Shown piece after piece: positions 35,888-44,382 of a stretch of DNA of 64,000 nt. Source of the DNA: Fortiea contorta PCC 7126 (GTDB lineage Bacteria; Cyanobacteriota; Cyanobacteriia; Cyanobacteriales; Nostocaceae); contig NZ_KB235930.1 in NCBI RefSeq assembly GCF_000332295.1, forward strand, positions 3,747,895 to 3,811,894, given 5' to 3'. The notes below the pieces were generated by a model. That model did no database searches and was not told the origin of the DNA. It saw nothing but the letters and a program-made list of their open reading frames with translations. Each line of letters starts with the position of its first letter. The stretch's first letter is position 1. A program made the position numbers and the translations under genes.

Positions 35888-36469
35888 ATGACTCAACCCA
35901 TCAAAATTCTCTCTTTTGCAGGTAGTTCTCGCATTGAATCTTTCAACAAAAAACTCGTGAAAGTTGCTTCTGTAGGAGCAAAAAATGCTGGTGCAGAGGT
36001 TAATTTTATCGATTTACTTGATTATCCTATGCCTCTGTTCAATGAAGATTTAGAAGCTCAAGAGGGACTACCAGAATCAGTGTTAAAATTCAAAGCACTT
36101 TTGAGAAATCATCAAGGATTTCTGATAGGTTGTCCAGAATATAATGGCTCGATTACACCACTTTTAAAAAATGCCATTGACTGGGCTACCCGACTAGAAC
36201 CAGGAGAGCAAGGGTTAAGTTCTTTCAATGGTAAAGTTGCAGCTTTGTTAGCAGCTTCTCCTGGTGGTTTGGGTGGAATTCGGGGTTTAGTTCATGTCCG
36301 TGCCATTTTAGAAGGAATCGGTGTGATTGTTATTCCTAATCAAAAAGGAATTCCCAACGCCTATGAAGCCTTTGATGAACAGGGACAACTCAAAGACGAA
36401 AAACAGATGCAAGCAGTACAAGCGATCGCCCAAAAATTAGTTCAGATTACATCTCGACTCAATGCATAG
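35888..36469 (+). CDS. NAD(P)H-dependent FMN reductase (ChrR/azoreductase-like)
   Basis: 193 residues with a flavodoxin-like fold. FAGSSRIESFNKKL holds the FMN phosphate-binding loop and GCPEYNGSITPLLKNAIDWATR is the signature of the NADPH-dependent FMN reductase family. A later LLAASPGGLGGIRGL motif completes the cofactor site. It likely reduces quinones, azo compounds or metals with NAD(P)H. Its 3' end overlaps the convergent cupin gene by 11 bp. Confidence 0.9.
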   Translation: MTQPIKILSFAGSSRIESFNKKLVKVASVGAKNAGAEVNFIDLLDYPMPLFNEDLEAQEGLPESVLKFKALLRNHQGFLIGCPEYNGSITPLLKNAIDWATRLEPGEQGLSSFNGKVAALLAASPGGLGGIRGLVHVRAILEGIGVIVIPNQKGIPNAYEAFDEQGQLKDEKQMQAVQAIAQKLVQITSRLNA

Positions 36470-36917
36470 CAGTTAGCGCATCTACTCTTCCCAAAACGGC
36501 CATATCTTCTGCGTCTAATTCCATCGGCGTTCCGCTACGAATTAGCTCAGAAAAATCTTCATTGGGAACCATCACAGTTAATGTATATAAGCGAGTAGAA
36601 CCTGTATTTTTGATCAAGTGCGTGCCGGTGGGAGGTACTAATAAACTATCTCCCGTTTTAATTACAACTTTTTTTCCATCACACATCGCTATTCCTTCTC
36701 CTTTGAGAACAAAAAACATTTCTACCGCCCATTGGTGACGATTTGGTGGTGTTTGTCCTCCCACATCAAAAATTTCTACGCAACAGGTGAGGGAAGTATT
36801 AGCATTAGTTGAATCAAAAATAATTGCTAACCGATTGGAATCGTGGGGACTGATTTGAAAAACTTGATAATCTCCGGGAGATTTAATAATGGGAATTACA
36901 CATTTGGTGGTGTACAT
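36459..36917 (-). CDS. Cupin domain-containing protein
   Basis: 152 residues. A single beta-barrel cupin core at about 55-120: HQWAVEMFFVLKGEGIAMCDG, then KTGDSLLVPPTGTHLIKNTG. The Glu in VEMFFVL and the His in GTHL fit metal ligands. Cupins of this size serve as dioxygenases, isomerases or sensors, and the reaction cannot be told. It precedes the cysteine hydrolase gene (48 bp, same strand), suggesting a joint role. The last 11 bp overlap the convergent FMN reductase gene. Confidence 0.8.
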   Translation of the reverse strand: MYTTKCVIPIIKSPGDYQVFQISPHDSNRLAIIFDSTNANTSLTCCVEIFDVGGQTPPNRHQWAVEMFFVLKGEGIAMCDGKKVVIKTGDSLLVPPTGTHLIKNTGSTRLYTLTVMVPNEDFSELIRSGTPMELDAEDMAVLGRVDALTAMH

Positions 36918-36965
36918 TGATTTATCCTTGGTGATTTGTTATGAAAAAGGACTTATGTTGATTTT

Positions 36966-37736
36966 TTAGTTAATTAAAGCGGTGAAAATTGCTTGAGAAT
37001 TGGTTACAAAACCGAAGCATTGTTTGACGTTATATAATGTCGCTAGCCAACAATAATCGGGGGAAGTGGTGGCGGTGCAATCTTTAATTAAGATGCAGTC
37101 ATAGCCTAAGAAGTTAGCATCACATAGTGTAGTTAATACACACTGGTCAGCATTCACACCAGTAAAAAAAATTGTAGTTATTCCCAAGTTCCGCAAGATG
37201 CTATCTAAGGGTGTGTCCCAAAAGCCACTCATGCGGTATTTATCTATACAAATATCCGTTGGTAACTGCGGAAGTTCGTCTACGACTGCAGCCGCCCAAC
37301 TACCCGCCATAAGTACTTTAGCACCGTTGGTGGGGAGAGAATCGCCTAAGCCCACGCCGTCGCCTGTGGGGTTGTAAACGTGATGAGAATTGGCGCTAAT
37401 ATTCAATAAGTCGGGGCGATTTCCCCAATTTATCCAAATGACGGGAACATCAGCTTCTCGCAGTTGTGGAAGTAAGCTTTGCAGAGGTTCTATGGGTTTG
37501 CGGGCTGGGGTGACATCGACACCAATATGCGCTAACCAACCATCAGGGTGACAGAAGTCGTTTTGCATATCGATGACGAGGATAGCGGTTTTGGCTAAAT
37601 CTAAGCGCAGAGTTTTCGTTTCTGTTGTTAAGATAACGGGTTGTGGGGTTTTTTGAGGACGAGTGATATCTGCAATCGCATGATTCACTGTCCAAGCATT
37701 TGGCGCAACTCCCAATGTCCGCAAAGGTAAATCCAT
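36966..37736 (-). CDS. Cysteine hydrolase (isochorismatase superfamily)
   Basis: 256 residues from the ATG at 37736; the frame extends to a TTG at 37796, which would overlap the divergent gene's frame. The catalytic triad is visible: Asp in ILVIDMQNDFCH, Lys in CIDKYRMSGFWDT and Cys in TGVNADQCVLTTLCDA. The relatives include biuret, ureidoacrylate and nicotinamide amidohydrolases, as well as isochorismatases; retention of the Cys favours an amidase. The divergent neighbour is an amidohydrolase of the TRZ/ATZ type, so the pair may act on one nitrogenous ring compound. The cupin gene lies 48 bp downstream. Confidence 0.88.
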   Translation of the reverse strand: MDLPLRTLGVAPNAWTVNHAIADITRPQKTPQPVILTTETKTLRLDLAKTAILVIDMQNDFCHPDGWLAHIGVDVTPARKPIEPLQSLLPQLREADVPVIWINWGNRPDLLNISANSHHVYNPTGDGVGLGDSLPTNGAKVLMAGSWAAAVVDELPQLPTDICIDKYRMSGFWDTPLDSILRNLGITTIFFTGVNADQCVLTTLCDANFLGYDCILIKDCTATTSPDYCWLATLYNVKQCFGFVTNSQAIFTALIN

Positions 37737-37911
37737 AAATTGCAACACCCAATACCTGTTTCTATTTTGTAACTTGAATTTCTGTTCAGTGTTCAATTAC
37801 TTAATCAAGGTTAAATATTTTGACAGTAATTGCCAAAAAGTTGATACTGCAACTGTGCGATCGCAAATTGGTATGACAATCCCAAATCCCCAATCTAAAA
37901 TCGAAAATGGT

Positions 37912-39312
37912 ATGAGTTTCACGATTAAGAATGCTCTCGTGGCGACTGAGGATAGTTACGCTACCGTAGATGTGCAAATTAGGGATGGTAAAATTGCTGC
38001 TATTGCACCTGAGTTAGAGGCGGTAGGTACAATTGTCGATGGTGCAAATAAGCTGTTGCTTCCTGGGTTCTTTAACGCCCACACCCATTCCTCGGAAATG
38101 TGGCAGCGGGGCATTATGTCGGTTTTGCCTTTAGAATTATGGTTGGCGGAACTGTATGATTTTGCTCCTCTGGATACAGAACAGGTTTATTTGAGTGCTT
38201 TGGGAACGGCGGTGGAGACGCTGCTTTCTGGTGGTACTAGTGTAGTAGATCATCTGGTGTTGATTCCGGGACTGGAGTTAGAAACCATCGCTACTGCGGT
38301 CAGAGCTTACAGGGAAGTGGGGATTCGCGCTTTTGTCGCACCGCTAATTCAAGATGAGTCGATGACTGCGGGGATACCGTCAGGGGAATCAGCCCAAACT
38401 CATGAACCTTATTTTCGTTCAACTGCAGCTACTTTAGAATTAATTGCAGAAGCAGTGAGACAATTTCATCGTCCTGATGAGGGTGTGGAGATTTTAGTTG
38501 CACCGACGGGGATACAATTGTGTACAGATGCGTTGTTTAGTGGTTGTATTGAGTTAAGCTCACGCTACAATCTCTGTCGTCACTCTCATTTGCTAGAAAC
38601 CAAAGCTCAAGCCAAACTCGCTCAAGAAAAATATGGTTGCACTGCTGTTGAGCATCTTAGCAGAATTGGATATTTGAGCGATCGCACAACTCTAGCTCAT
38701 TGCGTCCATCTCACCGACGATGATATTGCTATTCTGGCGCGGACTGGTTCCACGGTTGTGCACAATCCTTTAAGCAATCTGCGTCTGGGTAGTGGGATCG
38801 CCCCTATTTTAAAATATCGTCAAGCGGGAGTAAATGTCACTTTTGGTTGTGATGGTGCTTCGAGTAACGATTCTCAAGATTTGCTGGAAGCTATCAAAAT
38901 TGGTTCAATTTTGCACAATGTCACCGATTTAGATTATCAACACTGGATTACACCCAGACAATCTGTGGAAATGGCGTCTTTAGGTGGTGCGAAAGGATTA
39001 AATTTAGGCGAGCAACTCGGTTCTCTCACTGTTGGGAAAAAAGCAGATTTAGTCCTTTATGACCTGAGAAATTTATCATTACTACCGCGTACAGACCCGA
39101 TTGGTTTATTGGTTTTAGGACGACCAACAAATGTTGTTGATAGTGCTTGGGTAAATGGGAAACAAATTGTTGCTCATGGTCAAGTTACTACAATTAATGT
39201 TAACAATTTGCGACAAGAATTATTTAATCTCAGCCGATGGGATACCCAGCGAAAATCGCCAACAGTGGCACAAATTGAAGCACATTATCGCCAAGTTATG
39301 GGTTTACTGTAA
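37912..39312 (+). CDS. Amidohydrolase of the TRZ/ATZ / SAH deaminase family
   Basis: 466 residues from the ATG at 37912 (MSFTIKNALVATED); in-frame starts at 37774 and 37873 would add non-conserved residues. Metal-binding motifs are complete: HTHS in FFNAHTHSSEMWQRG, HSHLLETKAQ, LAHCVHLTDDDI and GCDGASSNDSQD. The C-terminal KKADLVLYDLRN and GRPTNVVDSAWVNGKQ are typical. It hydrolyses C-N or C-Cl bonds of heterocycles; deamination of methylthioadenosine, S-adenosylhomocysteine or guanine-like compounds is possible. It is divergent from the cysteine hydrolase gene. An intrinsic terminator follows at 39353. Confidence 0.9.
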   Translation: MSFTIKNALVATEDSYATVDVQIRDGKIAAIAPELEAVGTIVDGANKLLLPGFFNAHTHSSEMWQRGIMSVLPLELWLAELYDFAPLDTEQVYLSALGTAVETLLSGGTSVVDHLVLIPGLELETIATAVRAYREVGIRAFVAPLIQDESMTAGIPSGESAQTHEPYFRSTAATLELIAEAVRQFHRPDEGVEILVAPTGIQLCTDALFSGCIELSSRYNLCRHSHLLETKAQAKLAQEKYGCTAVEHLSRIGYLSDRTTLAHCVHLTDDDIAILARTGSTVVHNPLSNLRLGSGIAPILKYRQAGVNVTFGCDGASSNDSQDLLEAIKIGSILHNVTDLDYQHWITPRQSVEMASLGGAKGLNLGEQLGSLTVGKKADLVLYDLRNLSLLPRTDPIGLLVLGRPTNVVDSAWVNGKQIVAHGQVTTINVNNLRQELFNLSRWDTQRKSPTVAQIEAHYRQVMGLL

Positions 39313-39352
39313 CTAAAATTTGCCGCTATCAAAGTTCCTCGTTGAAGTATAC

Positions 39353-39385
39353 GCCCTAGCTGCTCTAAGTTAGGGCAATTTTTTT
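39353..39385 (+). terminator. Intrinsic terminator of the amidohydrolase gene
   Basis: GCCCTAGCT pairs with AGTTAGGGC (9 bp, one G-U) around the loop GCTCTA and is followed by AATTTTTTT. It lies 40 nt past the stop codon. Confidence 0.9.
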
Positions 39386-39452
39386 GTTATGGACGTAGCC
39401 ACATAGGTTATACCAATTCAAATAATGCTTGCGACACATCAATCCTTCGTAA

Positions 39453-39473
39453 GGGCACAACATTGTTGTGCCC
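39453..39473. repeat. Palindrome GGGCACAAC-ATT-GTTGTGCCC
   Basis: Perfect 9-bp arms with a 3-bp centre, a common intergenic hairpin of cyanobacteria, within the 691-bp gap between the amidohydrolase and glucan phosphorylase genes. The stretch 39480-39780 beyond it holds no gene. Confidence 0.8.
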
Positions 39474-39780
39474 CTACCCATCTGTCGCATTCTTTTTCTA
39501 AAACGGTATTAGGACATGAACTAAAGATAAAACTCCTGCACAAAGCGAAAAGTCGGAGCGGAGGTTTCCTCCGATCTGAACTTTTCAAGACAGAGACTTT
39601 CAACCCTATCCCCTATCCCCTGTTCCCTATTTTTTGTTAATTCTTGTCATGATTCAACAAATATTAACAACATAATAAATATTTTAAAATAAAGTGACTC
39701 AAGTTGATAGAAAAAATGCTCAAATAAGAGAGATAATCGGAAAAAGACAACAGAAAAAAAAGATTCAATAGCATTCATTG

Positions 39781-39963
39781 AACTGCTCTAGGGATAGACT
39801 CAGTTGTCAACATAATTCGTAATTAATTATTAGCGATTCATACTTATAAACAGCAGTAGCTCTCGAACCACTGCTGCCTGCTCAAACGCTAAATCAAAAT
39901 ATTTAGCGGTAATTCAGACGCTGCTAATTGCTAATTACGAATTAGTCTTCCTAGAGCAGTTGA
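39781..39963. repeat. Multi-stem palindromic element upstream of the glucan phosphorylase gene
   Basis: Nested complementary arms: AACTGCTCTAGG (39781-39792) with CCTAGAGCAGTT (39950-39961), and TAATTCGTAATTA (39813-39825) with TAATTACGAATTA (39932-39944). Inside are two perfect hairpins, CAGCAGT/ACTGCTG (39851-39876) and GCTAAAT/ATTTAGC (39888-39907). The result is a cloverleaf-like fold of about 180 bp ending 42 bp before the phosphorylase start. It may be a MITE or a structured 5' leader. Confidence 0.8.
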
Positions 39964-40003
39964 GTAGCGTAATAGAAAAAACTAACACAGATTTGAGAGT
40001 ATT

Positions 40004-42217
40004 ATGGTAAACACCAACGTCATGACGGCAGCATCTCGCCTCAGTCAAAGATTACCTCTGCCATTAAAGCGGTTAGCAGATTTAGCTTATAATTATTGGT
40101 GGAGTTGGAGTAGCGATCGCATTGCACTGTTTAACGCCATTGATCCCCAAGAATGGGAACGGTGTGGACATAACCCAGTGGCAATTTTAGAATCAACCAG
40201 CTATGAACGTCTCACCCAATTAGCAGAAGACCCATTCTACCTCAGACAAATATCTGCTTTAATCAAAGAGTTTGACCAATACATGGCGCAGCAAGATACC
40301 TGGGTGAGTCGAGTCGCACCGCAAGTATCCAAAAACAATCCCATCGCCTACTTTTGTGCAGAGTTCGGTATCCATGAATCTCTACCAGTTTACTCCGGTG
40401 GTTTAGGCATTCTCGCAGGGGATCATCTAAAATCATCATCAGATTTAGGTGTACCAATGGTGGGCGTCGGCTTGCTATATCGCCAAGGCTACTTTCGCCA
40501 ACGCTTAAACCGTCAAGGCTGGCAAGAAGACTATTATATCGATAATCCGTTCCACCGGATGCCCATAGAATTAATCAAAAATGAGCAAGGAGAACCAATC
40601 ACGATTCAGATAGATGTTCGCCAAAGGTCAGTGAAAGTGCAAATTTGGCGAGTGCAAGTAGGGCGAGTCAGTTTATATTTGTTAGATAGCGATCGCCAAG
40701 ATAATGATCCCATCGACCGCTGGTTAACTGGACACCTCTACGGTGGTAACTTAGAAACCCGCATCGCCCAAGAAGTTGTCCTGGGAATTGGTGGTGTCCG
40801 CGCCCTCACAGCTTTGGGAATTCAACCCTCTGTTCATCATCTCAACGAAGGACACGCGGCCTTTTGCACTTTAGAAATCGCTCGTCAAGAAATCGAACGC
40901 ACAGGTAAATCCTTTTACGACATCGAAGCCAAAGTCAAAAACAGTTGCGTCTTCACCACCCACACCCCCGTTCCCGCAGGTCATGATGTCTTCTCACCCG
41001 ATTTAATCGACTCGTTCTTTGCTCAATATTGGACACAACTGCGACTTTCCCGCGAGCAATTTTTAGCACTAGGTGCAAGAAGACTAGGTGATCCCTGGGA
41101 ACCATTTGGTATGACTGTTTTAGCATTGCGGATGTCTCGCGCTTGCAATGGTGTCAGCGAATTACACGGTCAAGTTTCTCGGAAAATGTGGACAGTTCTT
41201 TATCCGCAACGTTCCGAAGACAAAGTACCTATTGGCTACATTACCAATGGCGTACATGCACCAACATGGACAGCACCTTTATTAGCTGACTTATATAATC
41301 AATATTTGGGAGCAGATTGGAAAACTCGCGCCGTTGATCCGAAAACTTGGGCAAAAGTTGACAACATTCCCGATGAAGAATTGTGGTCACGCCATCAAAT
41401 TCTCAAAGAAAGACTAATAGCCTACACTCGCTATAAAGTTAGAAAATCTAGAGAATCTCGCGGTGAAAGCTACGAACTCATCCAAGCCAGTGATACTCTC
41501 CTCGCTCCCAACATTTTAACCATCGGCTTTGCCAGACGTTTTAGCCCATACAAACGCGGTGATTTAATTTTACGCGATGCCGAGCGCGCCTTGAAAATTT
41601 TTGGCAACGCCGAACGCCCGGTACAAATTATCTTTGCAGGTAAAGCTCACCCCGCAGATGAAGAAGGTAAGCGCATTATTCAGCGTTTAATGGAATGGTG
41701 TCATAATTCCGGTATTCTCAACCGCGTCGCCTTTATCGAAGATTACGACATCTACACTGGGCAAAAATTAGTCCAAGGCGTTGATGTGTGGTTAAATAAC
41801 CCCCGTCGTCCTCTAGAAGCTTCCGGTACAAGCGGACAAAAAGTTTGCTTCAACGGCGGTTTAAATTGCAGTGTCCTCGATGGTTGGTGGTGCGAAGGCT
41901 ATAAAACTGGTAGTGATGGTAAAGGTATCAATGGTTGGGCGATTGGTGAAGATGCACACACCAGCGATCAAGAATTGCAGGATCGCATCGATTCACAATC
42001 ACTATACCAGCTTTTAGAAACAGAAATTGTTCCCCTTTACTACGACCAAGATGCTGAAGGTGTACCCCATCGCTGGATACAGATGATGAAAACCTCAATT
42101 AAGACCAACGCACCACTATTCAACACAGATAGAATGATTGCTGATTACGTTTCGCAAGTATATGTCCCAGAGATTGCTACTCGTGTAGAACCGATTTTGG
42201 CTAAAATTCTGCTTTAG
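40004..42217 (+). CDS. glgP: Alpha-glucan (glycogen) phosphorylase, GT35
   Basis: 737 residues. The N-terminus carries the NYWWSWSSDRIALFNAI segment typical of the TIGR02094 subgroup, with CAEFGIHESLPVYSGGLGIL and LNEGHAAFCTLEIAR. The pyridoxal-phosphate Lys lies in EASGTSGQKVCFNGGLN (about residue 611). FARRFSPYKRGDLI forms part of the phosphate/glucan site. It releases glucose-1-phosphate from storage glucan. It is shorter than enteric GlgP (about 815) because it belongs to the compact subgroup. The palindromic element directly upstream may affect its expression. Confidence 0.95.
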   Translation: MVNTNVMTAASRLSQRLPLPLKRLADLAYNYWWSWSSDRIALFNAIDPQEWERCGHNPVAILESTSYERLTQLAEDPFYLRQISALIKEFDQYMAQQDTWVSRVAPQVSKNNPIAYFCAEFGIHESLPVYSGGLGILAGDHLKSSSDLGVPMVGVGLLYRQGYFRQRLNRQGWQEDYYIDNPFHRMPIELIKNEQGEPITIQIDVRQRSVKVQIWRVQVGRVSLYLLDSDRQDNDPIDRWLTGHLYGGNLETRIAQEVVLGIGGVRALTALGIQPSVHHLNEGHAAFCTLEIARQEIERTGKSFYDIEAKVKNSCVFTTHTPVPAGHDVFSPDLIDSFFAQYWTQLRLSREQFLALGARRLGDPWEPFGMTVLALRMSRACNGVSELHGQVSRKMWTVLYPQRSEDKVPIGYITNGVHAPTWTAPLLADLYNQYLGADWKTRAVDPKTWAKVDNIPDEELWSRHQILKERLIAYTRYKVRKSRESRGESYELIQASDTLLAPNILTIGFARRFSPYKRGDLILRDAERALKIFGNAERPVQIIFAGKAHPADEEGKRIIQRLMEWCHNSGILNRVAFIEDYDIYTGQKLVQGVDVWLNNPRRPLEASGTSGQKVCFNGGLNCSVLDGWWCEGYKTGSDGKGINGWAIGEDAHTSDQELQDRIDSQSLYQLLETEIVPLYYDQDAEGVPHRWIQMMKTSIKTNAPLFNTDRMIADYVSQVYVPEIATRVEPILAKILL

Positions 42218-42230
42218 AGGATTTTAATTC

Positions 42231-42362
42231 GGACTTACGCATTTTACAAATTAATAAAGACAATAGCTTCCAAATTTGGTAGCGATTCTCGTTAACGCGA
42301 GGCGCGTCCGTAGGGGTACGGTATCGCGAAGCAACTATATTCTTTGTACAATGCGTAAGTCT
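42231..42362. repeat. MITE-like element with 20-bp terminal inverted repeats
   Basis: GGACTTACGCATTTTACAAA (42231-42250) and TTTGTACAATGCGTAAGTCT (42343-42362) match at 18 of 20 positions when inverted. The 132-bp element lies between the convergent phosphorylase and sugar-kinase genes. GGACTTACGCA ends are a familiar mobile-repeat terminus in Nostoc-like genomes. No target duplication is obvious. Confidence 0.8.
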
Positions 42363-42396
42363 TATAGTTTGACAACAGGGCAAAAAACATCTTTCC

Positions 42397-43653
42397 CTAG
42401 CCCCTCACCCCCCGCATCGCTAACAGTGCTGTCCCATAAGCGGCTTCTGTGTGGACTGACGGCTTGACGGTGACTTTTAAAAGCCGTCTGCGAATAGCCG
42501 TCCAGGTTTGATTGGCGGCGCCACCACCGGCGGTATAAACATGGGTTAACTGGTCTGCGCCTAACTGTTGTAGTAATTCATAGCCTCTGGCTTCTATGCG
42601 AGCCATGCTTTCTAATAATCCGTGGAGAAATTCCGCTGGCTGGTTTGGGCGTGGTGTTAGTCTTGGGGAAAGATGAGGGTCGTTGATGGGGAAGCGATCG
42701 CCGTTGTTTAATAGTGGATAATAATCTAGTTGGCTGGCTTGGGCGCTATTAATCTCGCGGCTGAGGCTAGATAATTCCGCATCGGTGAAAAAATGCCTCA
42801 GTACTGCTCCTCCAGTGTTAGAAGCACCGCCAGTTAGCCACAAATCGCCTAGGCGATGACTATAAATTCCATATCGCGCATCCTCAACGCGGGTGCGACT
42901 CAATAATTTGAGTACCAGGGTTGAACCGAGAGAAGTCACCGCTTGACCGGGTAATTTTGCTCCACTAGCAACAAAAGCTGCAATACTATCGGTTGTCCCT
43001 GCACACACTAGACAATCTCTGGGAAAACCGAACTCTTGGACAATTTCCGGACGAAGTTCGGCGATGGGAGTACCTGGGGCGATGACTTTGGGTAGTTGAA
43101 TCGGTATTTGCAGCTTTAAAAGCCATTGTGGATATTTCAACTGTTCTACGTCATAACCTAGTTTTAAAGCATTGTGGTAGTCACTGATACCTATTTGTCC
43201 ATGTAACAGAAACGCCAACCAGTCGGCTTGATGTAGAAAATATCTAGCTTGGCTAAAGTTTGGTAATTGGGACATCCACAGAAGTTTGGCAAGACTAGAT
43301 GTAGCACTTAACACTGTGTGGTGAGGAGGAGCAATTTTTTGCAGATGTTCTAGTAGCGCTGCAGCCCGCCCGTCATTGTAGAGTAGGGGTGCATCTACAG
43401 GCTCACCAGCCTCATCTGTTAACAAGACAGTAGCAGAAGTCCCATTGATAGCGATCGCCCTCACTTCTCGGCGCAATTCTTCAGGGATATATTTGAGCAT
43501 AGTTAACAAAGCCGTCTGCCAACAAGTCGTTAAATCACTGACACTCGCAGTTTCCCAAGGATAACGCACCTCTGCTTGTATGCCGGCTTCATCGTCAATG
43601 ACTACAGCCCGTGCGCCAGAAGTCCCAAAGTCAATCCCCAGATAAAAATCCAT
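42397..43653 (-). CDS. FGGY-family carbohydrate kinase, likely D-ribulose/pentulose kinase
   Basis: 418 residues. The N-terminal phosphate loop LGIDFGTSGARAVVID, AINGTSATVLL and the second-domain motifs CAGTTDSIAAFVASG and GGASNTGGAVL, plus YTAGGGAANQTWTAIRRR, mark an FGGY kinase. Its size matches the short cyanobacterial/plant group that includes a structurally studied Synechococcus ribulose kinase-like enzyme, shorter than typical 500-residue xylulokinases. Probable reaction: ATP-dependent phosphorylation of a ketopentose. It is convergent with glgP across a MITE and divergent from psaM. Confidence 0.88.
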   Translation of the reverse strand: MDFYLGIDFGTSGARAVVIDDEAGIQAEVRYPWETASVSDLTTCWQTALLTMLKYIPEELRREVRAIAINGTSATVLLTDEAGEPVDAPLLYNDGRAAALLEHLQKIAPPHHTVLSATSSLAKLLWMSQLPNFSQARYFLHQADWLAFLLHGQIGISDYHNALKLGYDVEQLKYPQWLLKLQIPIQLPKVIAPGTPIAELRPEIVQEFGFPRDCLVCAGTTDSIAAFVASGAKLPGQAVTSLGSTLVLKLLSRTRVEDARYGIYSHRLGDLWLTGGASNTGGAVLRHFFTDAELSSLSREINSAQASQLDYYPLLNNGDRFPINDPHLSPRLTPRPNQPAEFLHGLLESMARIEARGYELLQQLGADQLTHVYTAGGGAANQTWTAIRRRLLKVTVKPSVHTEAAYGTALLAMRGVRG

Positions 43654-43811
43654 AGATTGATAAATTTTTTTTACGAAGAATAACTAATGACTACTGATTT
43701 ATCATGGCTTTTGTTGCATCTTGTAACAAGATAATTCCCCAATTAGGCAAAACAGGGAAAAGTAGTAAACGAACCAGTGAAAATATATTCAGTTTAGGAG
43801 ATTTTCCACCA

Positions 43812-43943
43812 TGCTGATGTTAGATACTCTTTACCTTGCTCAAGTGTCTTCCTTGTCAGATACTCAAGTATACATCGCCCTTGTTGTGGCGCTGATTCCA
43901 GGAGTTTTAGCTTGGCGGTTAGCCACTGAACTTTACAAATAAC
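43812..43943 (+). CDS. psaM: Photosystem I reaction centre subunit XII (PsaM)
   Basis: 43 residues (MLMLDTLYLAQVSSLSDTQV, then a hydrophobic helix and RLATELYK). The segment SDTQVYIALVVALIPGVLAW and the terminal RLATELYK are the PsaM signature: one transmembrane helix at the trimer interface of photosystem I. Typical PsaM has 30-31 residues; this one has about 12 extra N-terminal residues. The start is supported by AGGAGA nine nt upstream of the ATG. A second Met two codons later, or a TTG at Leu15, would give forms nearer the usual length. A hairpin with a long T-run lies about 100 bp downstream. Confidence 0.92.
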
Positions 43944-44044
43944 GCTACAGTGTGACACACTGAGGCGAATTCATAAACCTAGCATTACGGAGTGCAGTTT
44001 CTAGACGGTTAAGGCTGATTGCCATCGATTGTTGAAAAAACGCT

Positions 44045-44072
44045 ACCTACGTATGCTAGGTTTATTTTTTTT
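44045..44072 (+). terminator. Probable terminator downstream of psaM
   Basis: ACCTA and TAGGT form a short stem around CGTATGC, followed by TTATTTTTTTT. It lies about 100 nt past the psaM stop; a perfect CAGTGTGACACACTG palindrome lies between at 43949-43963. Confidence 0.65.
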
Positions 44073-44134
44073 ACGATAGATATACGTGTAGCATTTCCGA
44101 AAAAATGAAGTAACATGGCAGCTACATCAAAGCT

Positions 44135-44308
44135 TAATGTGAATTAAAAGCTTGAATTTGGTAGGGTGTGTTATGCCGCAGGCTAACGCACCGTCAGATA
44201 TCACCGGTGCGTTACGGACTTTAGTCCGTAACGCACCCTACCACTACACTGGATTGAGAGTGACAGCATTGACAAAATCATTCAAGTTTTAATATCTAAT
44301 TCACATTA
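44135..44308. repeat. Nested palindromic element upstream of the slr1601-like gene
   Basis: Outer arms TAATGTGAATTA..GCTTGAA and TTCAAG..TAATTCACATTA enclose an inner palindrome at about 44162-44263 (GGTAGGGTG..CACCCTACC, GGTGCGTTACGG/CCGTAACGCACC). One arm of the outer repeat has a 6-bp insertion. The outer repeat looks like a MITE or a palindrome into which, or around which, a common GGTAGGGTG hairpin repeat is set. It takes up much of the 439-bp gap between psaM and the next gene. Confidence 0.8.
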
Positions 44309-44382
44309 GACGTAACTCATAATTAACAAGGTTAGGCTGTTTATAGTGTTCCTATTCCATCAGCGAGGTTCTTTTTAGCATC

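Noticed and set aside
35723-35896. Longer N-terminus of the TIGR04282 glycosyltransferase
   Set aside because: It would overlap the divergent FMN reductase start and adds residues without family character.
37774-37911. Longer N-terminus of the amidohydrolase
   Set aside because: The added residues are not conserved and the region overlaps the divergent gene's upstream frame.
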